Shown: one piece after another, positions 1-5,295 of the stretch | How the letters are laid out: each line of letters begins with the position of its first letter | Numbering within the stretch: position 1 is the stretch's first letter | Notes under the pieces: generated by a model | What the model was told of the DNA's origin: nothing | Database searches by the model: none | Seen by the model: only the letters and a program-made list of their open reading frames with translations | Assembly: GCA_903927495.1 (NCBI GenBank) | Contig: CAIYNH010000550.1 | Coordinates: 1 to 5,378, forward strand | Direction of reading: 5' to 3' | Origin: an uncultured beta proteobacterium | GTDB taxonomy: Bacteria > Pseudomonadota > Gammaproteobacteria > Burkholderiales > Burkholderiaceae_C | Length of the DNA: 5,378 bases | Translations under genes and position numbers: made by a program

Positions 1-46
1 GGTTTTAAAAATATTTTTAACTCTCCTTATTTTTTGCTAAGAAAAC
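1..46. other. AT-rich intergenic edge with a 16-bp perfect palindrome
   Basis: This is the sequence downstream of the regulator gene, up to the window edge. Positions 5-20 form a perfect A/T-only palindrome. There is no GC-rich stem followed by a T-run, so I do not call an intrinsic terminator. Read leftward, the strand has an AAGGAG-like stretch (complement of 24-29), but no start codon follows at a usable distance inside the window. Whether a further gene follows on the same strand cannot be decided here. Confidence 0.4.
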
Positions 47-721
47 TCAGGCCAGGACAAAGCGCACAACCATCTCGGTGATACTGGTCCGACGGGCTGC
101 CACGGCCTGTTGCGAGCCTGGCGCGTCCTTAAAAATCAGGCCAAAAGTATGCTGATTGGAGACATTGAAAAACGTCAGCGCCGAAATCGATGCATGGATG
201 TCGAGTGCATCCAGACCGGCGCGAAACACCCCTAGCCCAACGCCACGGTCATACAACTCCTTGATGGCGGCAATCGCCGGCACGTTGAGTTGCTGAATAC
301 TCTTGCTTTGCGCCAGGTAGGCACCACGCTCAATGTTTTCGTTCATCACCAGGCGGATGTAATCTTCATTGCCACTGTGGTGATCGAAAGTGAACTCGAC
401 CAGGCGCCGCAGCGCCGAAACCGGATCGAGGTCTTCCAGGTGCAACTCCGCTTCGATTTGCCGCATGCGCCGGTAGGACTCCTCCAACACCGCAATGTAG
501 AGCCCTTCTTTGCTCCCGAAGTAATAGTAGATCATGCGTTTGCTGGTTTGCGTGGCAGCCGCAATCTCGTCGATGCGTGCGCCGCTTAAACCCTTTTTGG
601 CAAACTCTGCTGTGGCCACTTCCAGAATTCCTGCCATGGTGCGCGCCGGGTCATTGGTGCGGGATGGCTCCCGGATAGGTCGCACGGATTTCTCGATTAC
701 AGAATGTACTAGTTCGTTCAT
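47..721 (-). CDS. TetR-family transcriptional regulator, RutR/YcdC-like C-terminal domain
   Basis: This 224-residue protein is a probable one-component repressor. Residues about 29-75 form the TetR DNA-binding domain, with the helix-turn-helix near 50-69 (IDEIAAATQTSKRMIYYYF) followed by the usual SKEGLY. The C-terminal half (about 95-222) has the pattern of the YcdC/RutR C-terminal family: NEN..RG.YLAQS, a RG...GVFR.G.D.LD segment and S.L.FFNVSN.HTF. That domain binds a small ligand and makes the dimer. It is the last gene of the leftward block, 67 bases after the dehydrogenase stop, so it may be co-transcribed or have its own promoter; a 13-bp palindrome lies in that gap. The ATG at 721 has no clear Shine-Dalgarno sequence. 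Met29 is an alternative start but would trim the N-terminus to the edge of the domain and has no better site. Control of this operon is inferred from position; the ligand is unknown. Confidence 0.9.
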   Translation of the reverse strand: MNELVHSVIEKSVRPIREPSRTNDPARTMAGILEVATAEFAKKGLSGARIDEIAAATQTSKRMIYYYFGSKEGLYIAVLEESYRRMRQIEAELHLEDLDPVSALRRLVEFTFDHHSGNEDYIRLVMNENIERGAYLAQSKSIQQLNVPAIAAIKELYDRGVGLGVFRAGLDALDIHASISALTFFNVSNQHTFGLIFKDAPGSQQAVAARRTSITEMVVRFVLA

Positions 722-727
722 TCTGAC

Positions 728-765
728 AGTATAAGACCAGCGCCCAACCTGACATCACCGTGATG
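728..765 (-). promoter_or_regulatory. Possible regulator promoter and operator in the gap before tetR
   Basis: Read leftward, TATACT (complement of 728-733) is a near-consensus -10 box just before the regulator's ATG at 721, but no recognisable -35 lies 15-18 bases upstream. Positions 753-765 (CATCACCGTGATG) form a perfect inverted repeat with 6-bp arms and one central base, placed where the -35 would be. This is the sort of arrangement in which a TetR dimer would block its own promoter. The palindrome is directly seen; its role is inferred. A transcript from this -10 would start almost at the ATG, which weakens the case. Confidence 0.25.
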
Positions 766-788
766 CGACGACGAACATGCAAAAACGC

Positions 789-1610
789 TCAGACCAAGGG
801 CACGGTCAGCTTCTCAATCACTGCACGGGTGTCGGGTCGCACGCCACGCCACCAGGCAAAGGCTTCAGCGGCTTGCTCTGCCAGCATGCCGACTCCATCG
901 GCCAGTTGCTTTACCCCGGTGTTGTGCGCCAAGCGCAAAAATGGCGTCAACCCCTTGCCGTAAGCCAGTTCATAGGCCAGGCTACAGCGCGTAAATACCG
1001 AAGCCGGTACCGGCGGCAGTTCACCAACCAAACTCGCCGACGTGGCGTTCAGCACCAGATCGAAGCTATGGCCAGCCAGTTCTGCATAGCCGCTGGAACG
1101 TACCCGCCCCTGTTGCGCGCCAATGCTGGCAAGGTCGCAGGCCTTTTGCAGGGTACGGTTAGCGATCACCAACTCAAGAGGAACTTGCTCAAGAATAGGC
1201 AACAACGCGCCTCTAGCTGCACCACCTGCGCCCAGCATCAGCACACGCTTGCCCCGCATCGGGGAATGCAGATTTTGGCTTATGTCGCGCACCAAACCGA
1301 TGCCGTCAAAATTCTCTGCCAGCACACGCTCGCCGTCGAACTTCAAGGCATTTGCTGCGCCAGACAACTGCACCCGTGCCGACTTTTGCGTGGCATAAGC
1401 GCAAGCATCAAGTTTGAATGGGGTGGTGATGTTCAAGCCCCGACCACCTGCCGCTCTAAAGGCATCTACCGCAGCAGCAAAACCACCCAACGCGCCTTCA
1501 ATCTTGCTGTACAGCATGTCCTGACCCGTCATCTGAGCAAACATGCCATGAATCATGGGTGATTTACTTTGAGCAATCGGATTGCCGATGACTGCATACT
1601 GCTCTTGCAT
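789..1610 (-). CDS. Shikimate dehydrogenase family protein (AroE-like paralogue)
   Basis: This 273-residue protein matches Escherichia coli AroE (272 aa) almost residue for residue. AroE reduces 3-dehydroshikimate to shikimate with NADPH in the cytoplasm. Visible are the substrate loop SKSP.IH (15-21), NITTPFK with catalytic Lys66, Asn87, catalytic Asp102, the nucleotide loop GAGGAARG (127-134) and NRT (151-153), which usually means NADP(H). Two normally conserved threonines are changed: the family's NTDG is NFDG (Phe101) and the NT after AV is NA (Ala88). Together with its place among CoA-thioester genes, this suggests a catabolic paralogue acting on a shikimate- or quinate-like acid. I chose the ATG at 1610, because a GAGAG site lies 6 bases upstream and overlaps the stop codon of the CoA-transferase gene, suggesting translational coupling. 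An in-frame GTG at 1634 would add eight residues and overlap that gene. A housekeeping AroE role is possible but less likely. Confidence 0.88.
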   Translation of the reverse strand: MQEQYAVIGNPIAQSKSPMIHGMFAQMTGQDMLYSKIEGALGGFAAAVDAFRAAGGRGLNITTPFKLDACAYATQKSARVQLSGAANALKFDGERVLAENFDGIGLVRDISQNLHSPMRGKRVLMLGAGGAARGALLPILEQVPLELVIANRTLQKACDLASIGAQQGRVRSSGYAELAGHSFDLVLNATSASLVGELPPVPASVFTRCSLAYELAYGKGLTPFLRLAHNTGVKQLADGVGMLAEQAAEAFAWWRGVRPDTRAVIEKLTVPLV

Positions 1611-1616
1611 ACCTAG

Positions 1617-1622
1617 CTCTCT
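1617..1622 (-). promoter_or_regulatory. Ribosome binding site of the shikimate dehydrogenase-like gene
   Basis: AGAGAG read leftward, 6 bases before the ATG at 1610. It shares bases with the TAG stop (1623-1621) of the preceding CoA-transferase gene. This decides the start in favour of 1610 over the in-frame GTG at 1634 and suggests coupled translation. Confidence 0.55.
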
Positions 1623-2841
1623 ATTTTGTAGCACTGTAGAGAATGCCGTCCTGGATCAAGGCATCAATATCCTCAGAGCCATAGCCCAGACTGGTGGCGA
1701 TGTCGCGGTTGTCTTGGCCCATTTCGGGTGCCACGCAGGTGGGGGAAGTGTCACAGCCTGAAAACCGGAAAGGCAGGTTGGGCAACTTGATCTTGCCCAG
1801 CACCGGATGGTCTTGCTCAATCATCATGCCGCGCGCCTGAATCTGCGGATCAGCCAGGACTTCGGCAATGTCTTGCACCTTGGCGCTTGGCACATCTATC
1901 GCGTCCAGCGCGGCCAGACATTCTGCAACAGTGTGCGAACCGACCCAGGCCCGTGCCACCGCTAAAATTTCAAGGCGATTTTCGTTACGGCCATTGGAGG
2001 TATGAAAGCGTGCATCGGCGGCGAAGGCATCGCCACCAGCCAACTTGGCAAAACGCCTCCAGGCATCATCAACCTGTGCAGCGATCACCAAATTGCCATC
2101 TTTGGCGGTAAAGACCCCGTACAAGGTGGAATTCGGCATGTCGTGCCCGGTCTGAACCGCAATGTCATTGCCCCCCGACAGGGTGTAGCACTGCACCGCA
2201 TAGTCGTGCATCGATACCAGGCAGTCGTACAGCGACATGTCAATGTGCTGACCCTTGCCCGACTTGACCCGCCCCAACAGGGCGGCACACACCGAGGCCG
2301 CGCCTTGAATGCCGGTGTACATGTCGCCCAGAGAAACCCGCAACAGCGGTGGCGCTTCGCCCGGATTGCCGACCATGGCCATGATGCCACTTTTGGCTTC
2401 GGCAATCAGGCCAAAGCCGGCGCGATGTGAATCCGGCCCGGTGTGGCCGTAGGCCGAAATTGAACAATAGACGAGGCCCGGGTTGCGCTCAGACAATTCG
2501 TCATAGCCCAATCCCAACTTTTTCAAAGCGCCGGGGCGATAGTTCTCAACAAACACATCGGCAGTGTCGGTGAGCTTGTGCATCAGGGCCAGACCACGCG
2601 GGTCTTTCAGATTGATGCAGAGGCCTTTTTTGCCCATGTTTTGCTGTAAAAAATAGCCGCTGTAGTTACCTATCAAATAGGCATGGTGCCGACCTGCATC
2701 ACCTTCGGTGGGTCGCTCGACCTTGATCACTTCGGCCCCCAGAGCGGCCAGGCAGCGTGACAAATACGGGCCCGCCAAAAAATGGCTGTAATCGACAACA
2801 CGAAAACCAGCGAGTGGCAGGGCTTGCGATGATTTATGCAT
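1621..2841 (-). CDS. CaiB/BaiF family (class III) CoA-transferase
   Basis: This 406-residue protein has the usual length of a family III CoA-transferase. Such enzymes move CoA between carboxylic acids through an aspartyl-CoA anhydride/thioester on a conserved Asp, and act as interlocked dimers in the cytoplasm. Seen here: the N-terminal GFRVVDYSHFLAGPY and LGAEVIKVERP (residues 12-44), NLKDPRG (77-83), VENYRPG (98-104), Y.SISAYG.TGP (125-136) and LGDMYTG (171-177), with Asp173 as the expected catalytic residue. RF....GRNENR in the C-terminal half and GKIKLPNLPFRFS near the end are also typical. The likely job is to activate a free acid, often with succinyl-CoA as donor, before the neighbouring hydratase acts; the acid is unknown. 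The ATG at 2841 has AAGG 8 bases upstream, inside a repeat-like intergenic segment. The downstream dehydrogenase starts 10 bases after the stop. Confidence 0.93.
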   Translation of the reverse strand: MHKSSQALPLAGFRVVDYSHFLAGPYLSRCLAALGAEVIKVERPTEGDAGRHHAYLIGNYSGYFLQQNMGKKGLCINLKDPRGLALMHKLTDTADVFVENYRPGALKKLGLGYDELSERNPGLVYCSISAYGHTGPDSHRAGFGLIAEAKSGIMAMVGNPGEAPPLLRVSLGDMYTGIQGAASVCAALLGRVKSGKGQHIDMSLYDCLVSMHDYAVQCYTLSGGNDIAVQTGHDMPNSTLYGVFTAKDGNLVIAAQVDDAWRRFAKLAGGDAFAADARFHTSNGRNENRLEILAVARAWVGSHTVAECLAALDAIDVPSAKVQDIAEVLADPQIQARGMMIEQDHPVLGKIKLPNLPFRFSGCDTSPTCVAPEMGQDNRDIATSLGYGSEDIDALIQDGILYSATK

Positions 2842-2847
2842 AAAAAT

Positions 2848-2895
2848 GGCCTTAAAAGCTTATGAATAGAGTTTGAGTAGCTATTGTTTTTGATA
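2848..2895. repeat. Candidate degenerate copy of a Comamonadaceae intergenic repeat
   Basis: This fills the gap between the hydratase stop and the CoA-transferase start. Read leftward it carries ATCAAAAACAATAGCTACT, then a CTATTCAT block, then an AAGGCC end. From memory this order (an ATAGCT core, a CTATTCAT block, and a GGCC end) resembles a short dispersed repeat common between genes in Acidovorax, Polaromonas, Rhodoferax and relatives. The sequence is seen; the family match is recollection and unverified. The AAGG serving as ribosome binding site for the CoA-transferase (complement of 2850-2853) lies within it, so the element may have been recruited to translation signalling. Confidence 0.4.
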
Positions 2896-3369
2896 TTAGA
2901 CGGGACGCCGTGGGACCATCAGACGGTGTTCACCTTTTTGCACCACCTGGCCCTTTTGGTTGATCAGTTCTGTAGGAATAAGCACAATTCCCCAGTCCGG
3001 TTTACTCTTGGAAGCACGCATGGCACCCATGCGAAATTTGATGTGCAGCACGTCATTGATGGCAATCGGTAACAAAAAATCCCAGGTCCACCCCAGCGAC
3101 ATGCCGGGCAAGAAACGGTACTCGCTCTGGGTTTTGAGTCCATCAGCGACCGACAAACCCATCAGACCATGCGCCACACGCTGACCAAAATGGCTCTTTC
3201 TGGCATATTCCTCGTCCACATGCACGGGTGTGAAGTCGCCGGTGAGTTCGGCATAAGCGTCAATGCGCTCAGCCGTGACCGTGTAAGTAGGACTGATGCA
3301 CTCGTCCCCTTCTTTGGCATCGTCCCAGTATTTCTCGGGGGTGGTAAATTGAATGTTGGGTTTGGGCAT
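2896..3369 (-). CDS. MaoC-family (R)-specific enoyl-CoA hydratase-like protein
   Basis: This 157-residue single hot-dog domain protein belongs to the MaoC/hydratase-2 type, which adds water to a trans-2-enoyl-CoA or removes it from a 3-hydroxyacyl-CoA. The catalytic segment is intact: AELTGDFTPVH at residues 40-50, with Asp45 and His50 as the expected dyad, then D..YAR...FGQRVAHG ending near Gly68. The protein is only slightly longer than single-domain MaoC enzymes such as PhaJ, with a short hydrophilic N-terminal extension. It lies 26 bases after the VOC gene and upstream of the CoA-transferase, fitting hydration of an acyl-CoA in the same pathway. No strong Shine-Dalgarno sequence precedes the ATG at 3369, which is still preferred because the following residues (TPEKYWDDAKEGDE) match the usual family N-terminus. 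The acyl substrate cannot be read from sequence. Confidence 0.88.
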   Translation of the reverse strand: MPKPNIQFTTPEKYWDDAKEGDECISPTYTVTAERIDAYAELTGDFTPVHVDEEYARKSHFGQRVAHGLMGLSVADGLKTQSEYRFLPGMSLGWTWDFLLPIAINDVLHIKFRMGAMRASKSKPDWGIVLIPTELINQKGQVVQKGEHRLMVPRRPV

Positions 3370-3395
3370 GGCGTGGTTCTGTTATTGCTGAAGTG

Positions 3396-3791
3396 TTATG
3401 GGCGTGACTTGACCGCCAGCGCTTGCGCCACGCCGTCAGCACAGGACTGGATCAATTCAATGGCCAGACCGTCCGGCAGTTGCAACCAGTTGCGGCCCTG
3501 CGGAAGTTCTTTCACACCCCACGCTTGGGCCTCTGTCAGGGCCAATTCAAGGTCTTGCACCATGATGCCTAAATGGGCTAACCAGCCCGTGTCTACAGTA
3601 GCAGGCGCTATGAAATCAGGGGTGCTAATGAGCTGCAGCCCACCTACCGTCCAGTACTGGCTGGGAGCGTCTTCGGGGCCGTCGATCTCGCGCACCTGCA
3701 TGCCAAGCACTGCATAGAAAAACCGGATGTGCCACTGGATGTCTTTCACGCGCAATGCGACATGTTCCACGTAGGAGCTATTTGTTGTCAT
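3396..3791 (-). CDS. VOC (glyoxalase/epimerase fold) metalloprotein, MCE-like metal ligands
   Basis: This 131-residue protein has two beta-alpha-beta-beta-beta modules of the vicinal oxygen chelate superfamily, the first at about residues 7-57 (VEHVALRVKDI..HIRFFYAVLGM) and the second at about 71-115 (LAHLGIMVQDLELAL.EA...G). The four positions expected to bind the metal are His10, Gln53, His73 and Glu112. H-Q-H-E is the ligand set known for methylmalonyl-CoA epimerase, whereas human glyoxalase I uses Q-E-H-E. Beside a CoA-transferase and an enoyl-CoA hydratase, an acyl-CoA epimerase or isomerase role is plausible. However, the C-terminal half lacks the usual epimerase GGKKVAFLHP stretch, so a lyase or dioxygenase-like role stays open. 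I chose the ATG at 3791, 4 bases after the preceding stop; an in-frame TTG at 3815 would overlap that gene. Neither start has a good ribosome binding site, so translation may depend on coupling to the upstream gene. Confidence 0.82.
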   Translation of the reverse strand: MTTNSSYVEHVALRVKDIQWHIRFFYAVLGMQVREIDGPEDAPSQYWTVGGLQLISTPDFIAPATVDTGWLAHLGIMVQDLELALTEAQAWGVKELPQGRNWLQLPDGLAIELIQSCADGVAQALAVKSRP

Positions 3792-3795
3792 GGTT

Positions 3796-4734
3796 TCAAG
3801 CGTGTTGGTTGCCAAATAGGCTGTGCTCGATGCCTTTCAGACATGCCACAAGAGTCTGGTTGACTGGCGTTGGCACGCCACATCTAATGCCCTGATGCAC
3901 CACCGAGCCATTGACAAAGTCAATCTCTGTCACCGAGCCCTTTTCAAGACTTTGCAACATTGAGGTTTTGAATTCATACGGCAAGCCGGCGCCGGCTTTG
4001 AGCCAGGCCTGGCGCGGGTCGTCCATGTTCAGCACCACACCGCTGGCTTTGGCCACAGCCATGGCCTCTGCCACTGCAGCCACCCCACAGGCCTCCAGAT
4101 CAAGGCGCTGGTACAACTCGCCATAGTTCAGCCGCGTGATGGCGCTGAGCGCACCGGTCGCCACATTGATGAGCAGCTTGTCCCACATGGTGCCCAGAAT
4201 GTTGTCACTGACCCGTGTTTCCAGTCCAGCCGCATTGAACACAGCGGCGATGCGCTGCACACGCTCGCTCACACCCCCTTCGAGTTCACCGATGTGCGTG
4301 TCTTTACCGCGCACACCAATGTTGACATGCCCCGCTGCCAACTGGGCACCTCCCACATAGGTTTTACCGGCCAGTACACGTTCGCGCCCCACAATGGCAG
4401 CCAACTCGTCTTCATGACCCAGGCCGTTTTGTAGCGACAGCACGACAGTTTGTGGTCCGAGCAGTGAAGTGGATGCCGACATGGCGGTGGCGGTATGAAA
4501 CGACTTCACCAGCACCAACACCAAGTCCACCACACCCACCGGCGCGGCGCTGGTAGCCGCACGCACAGCCACCGTCCGATTCACTCCCGCCTCGCGCAGA
4601 ATCAAGCCCCTGCTGTTCATGGCATCGACCTGATCCGCGTTGCGGTTCACCAGCCACACCTCGTTGCCCGCTTCGGTTAGCACCCCACCCAAGGCGCAAC
4701 CCAGGGCACCCGCACCCAATACGCAAATTTTCAA
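3796..4734 (-). CDS. Ketopantoate reductase family (ApbA/PanE-like) oxidoreductase
   Basis: This is the first gene of the leftward block: 312 residues, against 303 for E. coli PanE, which reduces 2-dehydropantoate to pantoate with NADPH. The N-terminal Rossmann fold opens at once with KICVLGAGALG (GxGxxG at 7-12), followed by Lys77 in VLVLVKSFHT and Asn103 in SLQNGLG. The C-terminal domain has WDKLLIN with catalytic Lys186 and Asn190, SMLQ with Ser258, TEID with Glu270, and GVPTPVN. Two substrate-side residues differ from PanE: E. coli Asn184 aligns with Gly194 and Asn241 with Phe255. The general acid is kept but the hydroxy-acid pocket is changed, so a role in the local pathway is more likely than pantothenate synthesis. 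The start is the TTG at 4734: it puts the Rossmann strand at residue 2 and has GAGGAG 6 bases upstream. Starting at 4821 would add 29 unlikely residues. Confidence 0.9.
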   Translation of the reverse strand: MKICVLGAGALGCALGGVLTEAGNEVWLVNRNADQVDAMNSRGLILREAGVNRTVAVRAATSAAPVGVVDLVLVLVKSFHTATAMSASTSLLGPQTVVLSLQNGLGHEDELAAIVGRERVLAGKTYVGGAQLAAGHVNIGVRGKDTHIGELEGGVSERVQRIAAVFNAAGLETRVSDNILGTMWDKLLINVATGALSAITRLNYGELYQRLDLEACGVAAVAEAMAVAKASGVVLNMDDPRQAWLKAGAGLPYEFKTSMLQSLEKGSVTEIDFVNGSVVHQGIRCGVPTPVNQTLVACLKGIEHSLFGNQHA

Positions 4735-4740
4735 AACTGT

Positions 4741-4746
4741 CTCCTC
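4741..4746 (-). promoter_or_regulatory. Strong Shine-Dalgarno site before a TTG start
   Basis: GAGGAG read leftward, 6 bases from the TTG at 4734. It is the best ribosome binding site in the window and decides the start of the ketopantoate reductase-like gene. A strong site with a weak start codon suggests moderate translation initiation at the head of the operon. Confidence 0.75.
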
Positions 4747-4819
4747 AATTCGACTTTTATTTAACTGAATCGGGACGCATCGTATGCAGTACGTTCCATT
4801 TTGTAAATCTAATAAATGC

Positions 4820-4849
4820 AATACACAGCATTAAATATTTTTATATCAA
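4820..4849 (-). promoter_or_regulatory. Candidate sigma-70 promoter of the six-gene operon
   Basis: Read leftward, TTGATA (complement of 4844-4849; five of six with TTGACA) is followed after 18 bases by TGTATT (complement of 4820-4825; four of six with TATAAT) in an AT-rich stretch. A start near 4813 would leave a leader of about 80 bases before the TTG at 4734. Possible operator half-sites AATGC and GCATT (4815-4819 and 4828-4832) straddle the -10. An interrupted palindrome, GGcGCTTAAGCaCC (4863-4876), lies just upstream of the -35. All of this is pattern reading; no consensus for the regulator is known to me. Confidence 0.3.
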
Positions 4850-5295
4850 TACCCTCCATGGTGGCGCTTAAGCACCGGCAATACCAACCGTGCTCACGCT
4901 TGCTCTGGTTCGTTGGACAGCATCAGGCTGAGTCTTATTCCGTTTCCAGATCGATACGACACTAGGCGCGAAGCCGCAGACAGTGCTAATGCACGGCAAG
5001 GCGAAGCAACAAAGTGTCGGATTGATATGGAAATGGAATTAGCTTGGCAGTTTCAATTGTCCGACCGTCCAAGCACCCAACACCTGCCGCCCAACTTAGC
5101 TGATTCAAATCAAATAAATGGGGTCACCTCAGGTCTACACTGATTGATCAGGTTGCGCCAGAGTCGGTTGACGCACTCTTTTCGCAGGTAGTTTTTTCAC
5201 AGAAACCAGTTCGGTACACGAGGCCAACTTGGTTGAGTCAACCCAGACGACTTTCATGCACAACTGGGATTGCAGTATCCTTACCCAAGCAAGCC
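4850..5295. other. Non-coding intergenic region between the operon and the right-edge gene
   Basis: I see no convincing gene on either strand. It contains the long inverted repeat at 4901-5075 and several short symmetric sites: CTGATTGATCAG (5140-5151; 5-bp arms) and GGTTGAGTCAACC (5231-5243; 6-bp arms, one central base). A TTGACG hexamer at 5168-5173 could be a rightward -35, but no good -10 follows. The small symmetric sites could be operators for the rightward gene; that is speculation. Confidence 0.5.
4901..5075. repeat. Long imperfect inverted repeat with internal mini-hairpins
   Basis: The core arms are 4935-4962 and 5014-5041. The right arm's reverse complement matches the left at 23 of 28 positions without gaps, on an axis near 4988. 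Further pairing lies outside on almost the same axis: GGACA (4915-4919) with TGTCC (5059-5063), and TGCTcTGG (4901-4908) with CCAAGCA (5069-5075). At the centre is GTGC-TAAT-GCAC (4983-4994). Two copies of GCGAAGC, known as an unusually stable DNA mini-hairpin, sit symmetrically at 4968-4974 and 5001-5007. A single strand could fold as a stem closing three small hairpins. There is no T-run, so a terminator is unlikely. A decayed small mobile element, a structured RNA or a recombination site are all possible; none is established. Confidence 0.65.

Noticed and set aside
1..46. Intrinsic terminator after the regulator gene
   Set aside because: The only symmetry is an A/T-only palindrome; there is no GC stem with a following U-run on the transcribed strand.
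777..1562. A 261-codon rightward open frame opposite the AroE-like gene
   Set aside because: It is fully antisense to a gene with clear family motifs, its protein shows no recognisable domain, and its composition is that of a shadow frame.
3169..3717. A 182-codon rightward open frame crossing the MaoC and VOC genes
   Set aside because: It is antisense to two well-supported genes and spans their junction; there is no domain or ribosome site.
4735..4821. N-terminal extension of the ketopantoate reductase-like gene to 4821
   Set aside because: The extra 29 residues do not match the family, which begins at the Rossmann strand, and the GAGGAG site points to the TTG at 4734.
4912..5095. Integron attC site, because GTTRRRY- and RYYYAAC-like heptamers (GTTGGAC at 4912, GCCCAAC near 5088) flank the inverted repeat
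   Set aside because: The heptamers are in the reverse order to that needed for one attC site, and there is no integrase or cassette gene.
4913..5143. A 76-codon rightward frame starting at TTG in the intergenic region
   Set aside because: It has a weak start, no ribosome site and low-complexity polar content, and it is built largely from the inverted repeat arms.
4850..5295. Transposase remnant or CRISPR array in the intergenic region
   Set aside because: No transposase motif was found in any frame, and no regularly spaced direct repeats are present.
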